Shown here piece after piece: positions 1 to 5,260 of a stretch of 16,111 nt of DNA. Under the pieces are notes generated by a model that was not told where the DNA came from, ran no database searches, and saw nothing but the letters and a program-made list of their open reading frames with translations. The first letter of the stretch is position 1. Each line of letters begins with the position of its first letter. This DNA is from Deltaproteobacteria bacterium (lineage in GTDB: Bacteria; Desulfobacterota; DSM-4660; Desulfatiglandales; HGW-15), in NCBI GenBank assembly GCA_020342025.1, contig CP070840.1, positions 2,987,750 to 3,003,860 of the forward strand, in the 5' to 3' direction. Position numbers and translations under genes: made by a program.

Positions 1-80
1 ACCTCGTGATCCAGCTCTAACAATCTTTCAGCCAGATGCGATCCAATGAAACCAGCACCACCTGTGATCAATACCTTCAT
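1..80 (-). CDS. NAD-dependent sugar-nucleotide epimerase/dehydratase (SDR), N-terminal part only
   Basis: Only the first 26 codons are in the window; the rest lies beyond the left edge. The translation opens with [20 protein letters not shown]. This is the glycine-rich TGGxGFIGS nucleotide-binding turn of extended short-chain dehydrogenases that act on sugar nucleotides, such as UDP-glucose epimerases, UDP-glucuronate decarboxylases and dTDP-glucose dehydratases. The ATG at 80-78 has a good ribosome binding site (GGAGG) a few bases upstream. Which sugar nucleotide it uses cannot be told from this fragment. It lies downstream of and on the same strand as a NusG-like antiterminator gene, which fits the first structural gene of a surface-polysaccharide cluster; that role is inferred. 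Confidence 0.85.
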   Translation of the reverse strand, partial: MKVLITGGAGFIGSHLAERLLELDHE

Positions 81-101
81 CGCTTCGCTCCTCCGTGCCT
101 A

Positions 102-129
102 GCATAGGGCATGGCGCATAGCGCATAGA
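102..129. repeat. Heptamer tandem repeat, four units of GCATRGS type
   Basis: Four consecutive 7-bp units are readable: GCATAGG, GCATGGC, GCATAGC and GCATAGA. The array lies about 20 bp upstream of the epimerase start codon. It is intergenic and non-coding. Copy-number slippage in such an array is possible but not shown. Confidence 0.75.
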
Positions 130-151
130 GATCAGGACTGATTTGTATTCC

Positions 152-200
152 CTCCATTCTTCTATTTTCTCCTTGCTCCATGCTCTTTGCTCTTAGCTTT
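152..200. repeat. Degenerate heptamer array (pyrimidine-rich on the plus strand)
   Basis: Seven consecutive 7-mers are visible on the plus strand: CTCCATT, CTTCTAT, TTTCTCC, TTGCTCC, ATGCTCT, TTGCTCT, TAGCTTT. Read on the minus strand they share a purine-rich GAGCAW-like core. The array shares its 7-bp period with the neighbouring array at 102-129. Confidence 0.55.
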
Positions 201-262
201 TCCACAGCTCCGCCCCGTCGGTTACACGATCGAAAGAGTTCAACAATTTGAAATCACTATAA

Positions 263-283
263 AATCTTGACACCCTCAAGATT
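263..283. other. Hairpin, perfect 8-bp stem
   Basis: AATCTTGA and TCAAGATT are perfect inverted arms around a 5-base loop (CACCC). On the minus strand the right-hand side runs into TTTTAT, so it could act as a weak terminator or pause for transcription heading towards the epimerase gene. The stem is AT-rich, so its function is uncertain. Confidence 0.45.
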
Positions 284-302
284 CTGGCGAATTACCACTC
301 CT

Positions 303-328
303 AAAAAGGGGGCCTTAATTGCTGCCCC
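303..328 (-). terminator. Weak intrinsic-terminator-like hairpin ahead of the epimerase gene
   Basis: Read on the minus strand, GGGGC (328-324), a 10-base loop, GCCCC (313-309), one C and then five T residues form a short GC stem followed by a U run. The stem is only 5 bp, so termination would be partial at best. Its position after a specialised NusG gene and before the first polysaccharide gene makes it a candidate target for antitermination; this is inference. Confidence 0.35.
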
Positions 329-385
329 TAAAACGGTCTCGAAAATCTCTCACAGAGCCCTCAGGGGCGCAGAGCCAAATTAGAC

Positions 386-521
386 TTGATTGCTTAATAT
401 GCCTGCACCTTAGGCCTCAATCCCCATTATGGGATTGAGAATTGAGAAGAGGTTTGAAGAAAAAAAGAAAATTTTCGTTTTTTCCTTCATAACCTGCTTC
501 CCAATCATACTAAGCAATCAA
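386..521. repeat. Nested inverted-repeat element with 16-bp arms
   Basis: The outer arms TTGATTGCTTAATATG (386-401) and CATACTAAGCAATCAA (506-521) match at 15 of 16 positions when inverted. Inside lie a hairpin of CTCAATCCC (416-424) and GGGATTGAG (431-439) with a 6-base loop, and an AT-rich near-palindrome at 459-484 whose 13-base arms match at 12 of 13 positions. No target-site duplication was recognised at the ends, so a mobile origin is unproven. It may equally be a structured leader RNA. Confidence 0.5.
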
Positions 522-548
522 ATCCTTCAATATAAATCTCCGTGCACT

Positions 549-573
549 CTGCGGGCTCTAGCGAGCCTCGCAG
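549..573. other. Imperfect hairpin just beyond the NusG-like gene
   Basis: CTGCG-GGCTC and GAGCC-TCGCAG pair around a TAGC loop with one bulged base. It is the first structure met by polymerase after the NusG-like stop codon at 609. It has no following T run on the minus strand, so it is not a clear intrinsic terminator. Confidence 0.35.
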
Positions 574-608
574 TCACCTGCGATAGTGAGCGGGCGAGAA
601 AAGATTCA

Positions 609-1121
609 CTACTGGATCTTTTCGAGGGCCCAATCCTCCATCTCAACGGCCAGTGAGCGTCGCAAGAGCTCTATGGAGACCACCACCTTGTCCGACTTCC
701 CCTTGTGGCGAAGGTAGAAGCCGATCAAGCCTTTCAGCGGCCCCTCCATGATCATGACCAGGTCTCCGCTCTTCATATAGGCCCGGTTCTGAACCGTTCG
801 ATCTGTGCCATCCAGAATCGTCAGAGAGTCGATTTCCTCGTCTTTTGCCGGTACGGGCTTTCCTTTAAAGCTCACCATACGCACCACACCCACGGTTTTG
901 AGAATGTCCAAATACTCGGACGAATTGAGATCCGTGCGCACGAAGACATAGCCCGGCAAAAGAGGGACCAATATCTTTTTCCGTCTGTCCCTCCGCCGGC
1001 TCATGACCTGACATCTTGGGAGAAAGGCCTCTACGGATTTACCGCAAAAGCCGTCAAAAACCTTTTGCTCGAAGTGACTCTTGGTATGCACAGCGTACCA
1101 TTGTGGAGGGCCCTGCGTCAT
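609..1121 (-). CDS. NusG-family specialised transcription antiterminator (RfaH/UpxY/LoaP type)
   Basis: The 170-residue product has the architecture of a NusG paralogue. The N-terminal NGN domain carries WYAVHTK (8-14) and the conserved LLPGYVF strand (54-60). A C-terminal KOW domain lies near residues 117-145 (GDLVMIMEGPLKGLIG). Such proteins ride on RNA polymerase and suppress pausing and termination in long operons, mostly for polysaccharides or secondary metabolites. Housekeeping nusG usually sits by secE and rplK; here the partners are a winged-helix regulator whose stop codon overlaps this start (ATGA) and an epimerase gene downstream, so an operon-specific role is favoured. An AAGGA lies about 9 bases before the ATG. 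Which specialised subfamily it belongs to is not settled. Confidence 0.85.
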   Translation of the reverse strand: MTQGPPQWYAVHTKSHFEQKVFDGFCGKSVEAFLPRCQVMSRRRDRRKKILVPLLPGYVFVRTDLNSSEYLDILKTVGVVRMVSFKGKPVPAKDEEIDSLTILDGTDRTVQNRAYMKSGDLVMIMEGPLKGLIGFYLRHKGKSDKVVVSIELLRRSLAVEMEDWALEKIQ

Positions 1122-1696
1122 ATGGTCGCAATCCTTTCTGGATCTATCCCTTTTTCCAAGAGATTCTTTATGTCTTCATCTGTGTCTTCTAGACGGGTCA
1201 AGAGGACCATATCCCACTCCGTTTGGTCGATACGATCAGACCCGGCTATTCTGAAGCCAAAGAAATTCGCCCCGTTCATTTTGTCGTCTATGATCCCTGT
1301 CAAACGGATGCTGGTGAGCTGTAGATAGAGGTAGGCCAGCTCGGCCACTTCACCAGCCCCGTAAAAGAGAACCGAGTTCACATTATTCTTTTCCATTTCT
1401 TTGTATTTGTTTATGAGTAGCTTCTTGATGTCCCTGTAAAAATTTACAGAGTACTGAAGATATTCCACGGTAAGCTTGCTCTTTCTGGCCAACCCCTCGG
1501 GTGTAAGGAAGTATTTCACCCTATTCCTGGGCATGGTCTTGACTTTAAAATATCCCTTATTGACGAGCCGTTTCAGAAAGGTGTTGACTAGGCCTAAGGA
1601 GAGATTTAATCGGTGGGAAAGCTCTCGTTGGGTATAATTACCGTTCCGATCTATTTCTCCCATTAACCGGAGAATGTGAAGATCTTCTTTATCCAT
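1118..1696 (-). CDS. Winged-helix (MarR-like, EPS-associated type) regulator with a Rossmann-like C-terminal half
   Basis: Residues 1 to about 70 of 192 form a winged helix. The helix-turn-helix lies at 22-50 (TQRELSHRLNLSLGLVNTF), followed by a wing at KTMPRNRVKYFLTPEG. This resembles the MarR-type regulators found at exopolysaccharide loci. A charged helical linker follows (90-105), then FYGAGEVAELAY (111-122) and GIIDDK (135-140). That second half looks like the nucleotide-binding fold of CoA-binding or PglD N-terminal domains, so the protein may sense a sugar nucleotide or dinucleotide (inference). It overlaps the NusG-like gene by 4 bp. No strong ribosome binding site precedes the ATG at 1696. 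Two 15-bp palindromes in the promoter suggest autoregulation. Confidence 0.8.
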   Translation of the reverse strand: MDKEDLHILRLMGEIDRNGNYTQRELSHRLNLSLGLVNTFLKRLVNKGYFKVKTMPRNRVKYFLTPEGLARKSKLTVEYLQYSVNFYRDIKKLLINKYKEMEKNNVNSVLFYGAGEVAELAYLYLQLTSIRLTGIIDDKMNGANFFGFRIAGSDRIDQTEWDMVLLTRLEDTDEDIKNLLEKGIDPERIATI

Positions 1697-1755
1697 TTAA
1701 ATTAGAAGGAATTATATGGAAATAATTCTGATTATATTTTATTAATATTTCTATT

Positions 1756-1770
1756 GTTCAATAATTGAAC
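1756..1770. promoter_or_regulatory. Operator-like palindrome 1
   Basis: GTTCAATAATTGAAC is a perfect 15-bp dyad apart from its central base. It lies just downstream of the -10 of the predicted minus-strand promoter, at or near the expected start of transcription. It matches the second palindrome at 13 of 15 positions. Confidence 0.65.
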
Positions 1771-1775
1771 GGCTA

Positions 1776-1804
1776 ATAATGTTCAGAAATTGAACATTTG
1801 TCAA
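1776..1804 (-). promoter_or_regulatory. Sigma-70-type promoter for the regulator/NusG-like operon
   Basis: On the minus strand a perfect -35 TTGACA (1804-1799), a 17-bp spacer and a -10 CATTAT (1781-1776; 4 of 6) are readable. The expected transcription start is near 1769, giving a leader of about 73 bases. The spacer is filled by a 15-bp palindrome (1781-1795), so bound regulator would block polymerase directly. Confidence 0.7.
1781..1795. promoter_or_regulatory. Operator-like palindrome 2, inside the promoter spacer
   Basis: GTTCAGAAATTGAAC repeats the first palindrome, with its centre 25 bp away (about 2.4 helical turns). It lies between the -35 and -10 elements. A looser relative (GTTCAACAATTTGAA, with a 4-base centre) is seen at about 239-253 in the epimerase leader. 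Confidence 0.65.
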
Positions 1805-1851
1805 GGGAAAAGTGCATATATTTGAAATTAGCTCCGCTTTGCTCCACAATT

Positions 1852-1885
1852 GGAATGTTTGAGTAATGGAGTATTGGAGTAATGG
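1852..1885. repeat. Octamer tandem array (GGARTAWT family)
   Basis: Units read GGAATGTT, TGAGTAAT, GGAGTATT, GGAGTAAT and a final GG. It is one of several arrays with the same 8-bp period and consensus in this window, all intergenic. Here it lies upstream of both the regulator promoter (minus) and the small membrane protein promoter (plus). Confidence 0.7.
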
Positions 1886-1926
1886 ATTTAAAGGCTGTAC
1901 GTGATGAGATCGCTTTTTTTGTAAAG

Positions 1927-1954
1927 TTAACGCTCATAAGCATCTGTATATACT
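1927..1954 (+). promoter_or_regulatory. Possible promoter for the small membrane protein
   Basis: TTAACG (4 of 6 to the -35 consensus), a 16-bp spacer and TATACT (5 of 6 to the -10 consensus) lie about 70 bp upstream of the ATG at 2023. It is the best pair seen by eye in this interval. Confidence 0.4.
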
Positions 1955-2022
1955 ATTGAATTTGCTTGGTAACTCAAAATGATGTTCATTTTAGTCATGT
2001 AAGACTTGTGAGGGGAATAATA

Positions 2023-2190
2023 ATGAGCATGACAAATCGAATCCTCCTTTCGCTAGGGATACTCCTGGTGGACCTTGCTATATTCTTCTTGCCATTGACC
2101 GCTCTTTTTCTCATCTATATACTCCTTTACAATCCACCTTGGTTTAGGGGGTTTTTGGATACCCTGGACAAAAGTCCAGACGAGACTTGA
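2023..2190 (+). CDS. Small single-pass membrane protein, unrecognised
   Basis: The 55-residue product starts MSMTNRILLSLG. It has one long hydrophobic stretch at about residues 6-36 and a short polar, acidic tail ending KSPDET. The frame stays open upstream to 1966, but the ATG at 2023 follows GAGGGGA at a suitable distance and starts directly before the membrane segment, so it is preferred. The sequence matches no family I recognise. The hydrophobic stretch is long enough to span the membrane once or to form a tight hairpin. The genes on either side give no clear hint of function. Confidence 0.6.
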   Translation: MSMTNRILLSLGILLVDLAIFFLPLTALFLIYILLYNPPWFRGFLDTLDKSPDET

Positions 2191-2267
2191 TGACCACCCT
2201 CGTGATTGCCAACCCTCAAAGGGTCTATCTTAATCTCTCGCAGAGCTCCCAGAGCCGCAGACCCGCC

Positions 2268-2306
2268 CGCCTCGCCTGAGCGAGCAGGCTCGCGATGGCG
2301 GGCAGG
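2268..2306. repeat. GC-rich dispersed repeat, copy 1
   Basis: CGCCTCGCCTGAG (2268-2280) and a GATGGCGGGCAGG end (about 2294-2306) recur near 6281-6311. There the block CGCCTCGCCTGAG is identical and the internal CGAGCAGG segment is missing. This copy can fold on itself (GCCTGAGCGAGCAGGC). Confidence 0.6.
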
Positions 2307-2314
2307 GAATTTAA

Positions 2315-2536
2315 TTAGACAGGATTTACAGGATTACACAGATCAGGATGGAGATCGCGCAAGAAGCACTTGGAGAGGCTGCCACGGGTGGAAATAAGCT
2401 AGCTTATTTCCACTCGTGAAGCATCTCCAATGCCTCGATTCGCAACATCGAGGCCACCCGCACCAATGCGGGAGGCTTTTGAGCGATCGTTCATCCTCTC
2501 TTGTTCTATCCGTGCGATCCTGTAAATCCTGTCTAA
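2315..2536. repeat. Composite inverted-repeat element with perfect 20-bp ends
   Basis: The left end TTAGACAGGATTTACAGGAT (2315-2334) is found as an exact reverse complement at 2517-2536. Just inside, AGGATG and GATCGC motifs near the left end are loosely mirrored at the right. The centre holds a 36-bp near-perfect palindrome (2383-2418), a hairpin with 8-bp arms GCCTCGAT/ATCGAGGC (2432-2454) and one with 6-bp arms CCCGCA/TGCGGG (2457-2472). No open frame of transposase size is present. It looks like a non-autonomous palindromic element or structured repeat; mobility is unproven. Confidence 0.6.
2383..2418. repeat. 36-bp near-perfect palindrome
   Basis: The arms CACGGGTGGAAATAAGC and GCTTATTTCCACTCGTG match at 16 of 17 positions around a TA centre. 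Transcribed on either strand it would form a long, tight hairpin. It lies at the middle of the larger inverted-repeat element. Confidence 0.75.
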
Positions 2537-2677
2537 AAAACTTTTTTGTGTTTTCGTGATTAATAACCCTGTCTAAAATTCTCGTCCTTGGGATCTGCGG
2601 TTAAGAACTCCTAGGATTTTGTTAAGAGCAAAGGAGTAAGGGGAGCGAAAAAGACTGGCGTGAAAGGAGGCGTGCGC

Positions 2678-2881
2678 ATGGAGTGTAATCAGGAGCAGAA
2701 TTTGGAAAGGTGTAACTGTACCTACGATCCTTGCGAGAAAAAAGGGATCTGCTGCAATTGCATTACTTACCACCTGAGATCGCGACAGCTCCCAGGTTGC
2801 TGCTTCTCTGCAGACGCCGAAGCCACCTATGACCGTTCCTTTGAACACTTCGCCCGACTCGTCCAATCAGGAAAGATTTAG
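2678..2881 (+). CDS. DUF6485-like cysteine-rich small protein
   Basis: The 67-residue product begins MECNQEQNLERCNCTYDPC and is rich in cysteine: ten, nearly all in the first two thirds, including CNCTYDPC, CCNC and GCCF. This matches my recollection of the DUF6485 family, small proteins of anaerobes and some archaea whose cysteines probably bind a metal or cluster. The function is unknown. The frame stays open to a GTG at 2660, but the ATG at 2678 has AAAGGAGG seven bases upstream, so this start is chosen. The next gene begins two bases after its stop, suggesting translational coupling. Confidence 0.7.
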   Translation: MECNQEQNLERCNCTYDPCEKKGICCNCITYHLRSRQLPGCCFSADAEATYDRSFEHFARLVQSGKI

Positions 2882-2883
2882 GA

Positions 2884-3189
2884 ATGGAAGATAGGGACAT
2901 ATATGAGCTTTTCTTGAGTGTGGCAGAACATTCGGGCCAGACAGACGATGCCACAAGGGAGGTTTTTTCGGCACTGGTCAGGTCCACCCTCAGATACCGG
3001 GATCACTTGTTGGAATCTAAAGGCATCACGGTCACCGTCGAGGATGTGCGTATTGCCCTGGGGTGGCTTGTTCCTTGCCTCAAGACGGGCCGCCTCCCTG
3101 ATACCGCTGACAAGATCAAGTTGGACCTTTTAAAAATCTGGCTGGATGAACTAAAATATCTGGGAAGTCCCAGCAAGTATGTAATTTAG
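2884..3189 (+). CDS. Hypothetical protein, all-helical, coupled to the DUF6485-like gene
   Basis: The 101-residue product is not recognised. It is soluble and mostly predicted helical by its residue pattern, acidic at the N terminus (MEDRDIYELFLSVAEHSG), with one cysteine and a lysine/leucine-rich helix near residues 82-95. It starts 2 bp after the stop of the preceding gene. The last codons of that gene provide only a weak purine stretch as a ribosome binding site, so coupled translation is likely. The tight pairing suggests a shared function with the cysteine-rich protein, which cannot be named from sequence. Confidence 0.6.
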   Translation: MEDRDIYELFLSVAEHSGQTDDATREVFSALVRSTLRYRDHLLESKGITVTVEDVRIALGWLVPCLKTGRLPDTADKIKLDLLKIWLDELKYLGSPSKYVI

Positions 3190-3304
3190 GTGCTCTTTTT
3201 CCCTGATAATATAGTTAAATGTTTTTTTCTATGTAACAAGCATCTCGGTACGGATTTGCGCACTCCCTGCTGCTTTTGTGAGCGAGTAAATTCTAACAGC
3301 TATC

Positions 3305-4339
3305 ATGCCCTTTCCTCGTAAGAGAATCATTGTCGATAAACCTGGGCATTACGGTGTTTTTCGTTATGATGAGACACCTATTGGTGATCCTGGGCCGGGT
3401 GAGGTTCAGGTTGAGGTAAAGGCCTGCGGTATCAACTTCGCTGACGTAAGTGTGAGGCTCGGGCTCTATCAGGCAGCCAAAGGATCCTATCCCTTGTGCC
3501 CAGGCTTGGAATTCGCCGGGGTGGTGAGAAGCACAGGTCCTAAAGTTGGAAGTTACAAGCCTGGTGACAGGGTCTTTGGTGCCTGTCGCTTCGGTGGTTA
3601 CACCACAACCATGAACAGTCCTGCTGAACATCTCTGGCCCCTCCCAGAAAGCCGGAATTTCGAAAGGGGGGCCACATTTCCTGTGGCCTACTTGACAGCC
3701 TATTATGCCCTCCACCACGTGGGTCACCTCAGGCAATCGGACAGAGTCTTGATTCACTCCGCAGCGGGGGGTGTTGGGACCGCCCTCCTCCATCTGCTCA
3801 AACTGAATGGCAACCTGTCCGTGGGCGTGGTGGGGAATTCTAATAAGGTCGAGACAGCGAAACAGGCTGGCGCCACATTTGTCATAGACAAGAATACTGA
3901 GGACCTTTGGGGCAAGGCAGAAGCGCTGAGTCCTGAAGGGTATGACCTGATCTTAGACGCCAACGGTGCATCCACCTTGAAAGGCTCTTACCACCATCTT
4001 AAGCCGGCTGGCCGGCTACTCATTTATGGTTTCGCGTCCATGTTCTCGCACTCGGGGCGGAAAAATATCCTCAAGCTCATCTGGTATTACCTGAGGACAC
4101 CCCGATTTAATCCATTTGACTTAACTGGAGCCAACAAAACCATAAGCGGATTCAACCTGATCTTCCTGTTTGACAAGATAGATCTGTTTCGCGGCATCAT
4201 GGAGACTCTTATGAGATGGGACTCGGAAGGTCTGCTCCCTCCCATGCCCATAACCACCTTTCCATTTGAGAATGTGGTTAGCGCCCATCAGGCGATTGAG
4301 TCAGGGGGAAGCGTGGGCAAGTTGGTTTTGGTGGTCTAA
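3305..4339 (+). CDS. Medium-chain quinone oxidoreductase / VAT-1-like NAD(P)-dependent oxidoreductase
   Basis: The 344-residue product has the full length of the zinc-independent MDR family. The N-terminal GroES-like fold carries CGINFADVSVRLGLY (41-55) and PGLEFAGVV (66-74). The nucleotide-binding Rossmann domain carries HSAAGGVGTALL (151-162). The FADVxxRxGLY signature and the long segment after the Rossmann domain are typical of the synaptic vesicle VAT-1/quinone oxidoreductase branch, which reduces quinones or enoyl/enone compounds with NADPH. The structural-zinc cysteine cluster of alcohol dehydrogenases is absent. No clear ribosome binding site precedes the ATG. It stands alone, ending just before a convergent tRNA gene. 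The substrate is unknown. Confidence 0.85.
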   Translation: MPFPRKRIIVDKPGHYGVFRYDETPIGDPGPGEVQVEVKACGINFADVSVRLGLYQAAKGSYPLCPGLEFAGVVRSTGPKVGSYKPGDRVFGACRFGGYTTTMNSPAEHLWPLPESRNFERGATFPVAYLTAYYALHHVGHLRQSDRVLIHSAAGGVGTALLHLLKLNGNLSVGVVGNSNKVETAKQAGATFVIDKNTEDLWGKAEALSPEGYDLILDANGASTLKGSYHHLKPAGRLLIYGFASMFSHSGRKNILKLIWYYLRTPRFNPFDLTGANKTISGFNLIFLFDKIDLFRGIMETLMRWDSEGLLPPMPITTFPFENVVSAHQAIESGGSVGKLVLVV

Positions 4340-4348
4340 AGCGAAGGC

Positions 4349-4425
4349 TGGTCGGGACGACTGGATTTGAACCAGCGACTCCCGCGTCCCGAACGCGGTG
4401 CTCTACCAGACTGAGCCACGTCCCG
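4349..4425 (-). tRNA. tRNA-Pro, anticodon CGG
   Basis: The minus strand folds into a complete 77-base cloverleaf. It has a 7-bp acceptor stem (CGGGACG/CGTCCCG), a D stem GCTC/GAGC, an anticodon stem CCGCG/CGCGG with loop TTCGGGA (anticodon CGG, reading CCG), a 5-base variable loop and a T stem with loop TTCAAAT. The 3' CCA is encoded. C1-G72 as the first acceptor pair fits bacterial tRNA-Pro. It begins 18 bp after the stop of the Nudix gene on the same strand, so it may be processed from that transcript. Confidence 0.95.
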
Positions 4426-4443
4426 ACACGTGAGAAGCATATC

Positions 4444-5052
4444 CTAATCTTTTCTTTCTCGCAAGCCCAATTTACCCTTGAGGATATTCACAAAGCCTCC
4501 TATGATTCTGGCCGTTGCCCCCCAGATTACATCTCCACTGTAAACATAGGCTGGAGTGGGATAAATAACGCCTTCGAACTCAGCGCTATCCCTCTTGTAT
4601 TTTGGATCATCCGATAGAAAGATGCGGAAGGGCACTTCAATGATTCTTTTCACCTCGAGAGGATTGATTTTAAAATCGTAGGGATATGGGATGAGCCCCA
4701 CAAAAGGATGGACAACAAAATTGGAAACCACGGTCGTTGTGTCGTCCAATTGACCTAGAATCTCCACGTCCTTGTTCAAGAGCCCGATCTCCTCATGGGC
4801 CTCTCTCAACGCTGTATCTTGAAACCCGCCGTCTTTTTCCTCTACCCCACCTCCTGGGAAGGATATCTGTCCCTTATGATTTTCCACTTTGTGGGTCCTC
4901 TGGGTAAAAAGGACCCTATATTCGCCGTTTGCATTAAAAATGGGGAACAGTACAGCCGCGTGGATATAACTAGAATTCTCATCCCGTATGCGCTTGGGAG
5001 ATCTGGCACCTAGGACCTCTCTTATAATCTTGGATAAATCCTTTTGGTTCAA
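4444..5052 (-). CDS. Nudix hydrolase, CoA pyrophosphatase (NudL) type
   Basis: With a TTG start at 5052 the product has 202 residues. It carries the extended CoA-pyrophosphatase box KGQISFPGG (60-68) followed by the Nudix helix ALREAHEEIG (81-90), whose glutamates bind divalent metal. The family cleaves CoA and its derivatives to phosphopantetheine and adenosine 3',5'-bisphosphate. The frame is open to 5175, but the extra N-terminal residues are encoded by the repeat element next door and resemble no Nudix N terminus. The TTG is preceded by AAGAGGAA at suitable spacing and begins NQKDLSKIIREVL, a typical opening helix, so it is preferred. It follows pyrE and precedes tRNA-Pro on the same strand. 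Confidence 0.8.
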   Translation of the reverse strand: MNQKDLSKIIREVLGARSPKRIRDENSSYIHAAVLFPIFNANGEYRVLFTQRTHKVENHKGQISFPGGGVEEKDGGFQDTALREAHEEIGLLNKDVEILGQLDDTTTVVSNFVVHPFVGLIPYPYDFKINPLEVKRIIEVPFRIFLSDDPKYKRDSAEFEGVIYPTPAYVYSGDVIWGATARIIGGFVNILKGKLGLRERKD

Positions 5053-5069
5053 AATTTCCTCTTTCGCAT

Positions 5070-5260
5070 GGAAGAATGGAATATTGGAATAATGGAAACC
5101 GGGGACCCGCCCCAGAGGGGTGGGGACTGAGCGGAGCGAAGCGAGCGCGAAGAATATTGGGTGGGAAGCGCGCAACAGATTTTTTTTCCAGGAACCATTA
5201 CTCCACTCATCTCTCCAAGGCGTGGGCTCTGCAAGCCGGAGGCCATTACTCCATCACTCC
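5070..5260. repeat. Octamer-bounded inverted repeat element between pyrE and the Nudix gene
   Basis: The left end holds plus-strand octamers GGAAGAAT, GGAATATT, GGAATAAT (5070-5093). The right end holds the same family inverted: on the minus strand GGAGTGAT and GGAGTAAT (5260-5245). A third partial unit on the minus strand (GGAGTAATGG) lies at 5204-5195. Between the right-hand units is a GC-rich core (about 5213-5243) that recurs at 6096-6178 and 14345-14376. The middle has a T-rich stretch (5181-5188). The element fills the whole intergenic space and overlaps the end of pyrE. Confidence 0.65.

Larger units (their letters stand above)
81..608. other. Gene-free leader between the NusG-like gene and the epimerase gene
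   Basis: No convincing coding sequence is seen in these 528 bp. Going leftwards on the minus strand the region holds an imperfect hairpin (573-549), a large nested inverted repeat (521-386), a weak terminator-like hairpin with a T run (328-303), a perfect 8-bp stem hairpin (283-263) and two arrays of degenerate 7-bp repeats (200-152 and 129-102). No match to the classic ops element was found by eye. A short AT-rich open frame near 429-656 on the plus strand has no ribosome binding site and was rejected. Confidence 0.6.
1697..2022. other. Divergent intergenic region
   Basis: This 326-bp gap separates the minus-strand regulator operon from the plus-strand small membrane protein gene. It holds the regulator promoter with its two palindromes, an octamer array and a weaker plus-strand promoter. 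Nothing else was recognised in it. Confidence 0.6.
2191..2677. other. Repeat-rich intergenic region
   Basis: The 487 bp between the small membrane protein and the DUF6485-like gene hold no convincing gene. They hold CAGAG-rich sequence (about 2236-2262), a GC-rich dispersed repeat (2268-2306) and a 222-bp composite inverted-repeat element (2315-2536) with three internal hairpins. A 63-codon open frame at 2206-2397 runs through these repeats and has no ribosome binding site. Confidence 0.6.

Noticed and set aside
81..608. Classic RfaH ops element
   Set aside because: No GGCGGTAGC-type sequence was found on the minus strand of the leader by eye; only unrelated hairpins are present.
429..656. 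Plus-strand open frame of 75 codons
   Set aside because: It has no ribosome binding site, runs through inverted-repeat sequence and ends inside the NusG-like gene on the other strand. Its residue composition looks like translated intergenic DNA.
705..1328. Plus-strand open frame of 207 codons
   Set aside because: It is antisense to the NusG-like and regulator genes, both of which have clear family motifs and a coupled start/stop.
2206..2397. Plus-strand open frame of 63 codons
   Set aside because: It is made of dispersed repeats and half of the composite inverted element, with no ribosome site.
3293..3793. Minus-strand open frame of 166 codons
   Set aside because: It is antisense to the clear quinone-oxidoreductase-like gene and shows no domain.
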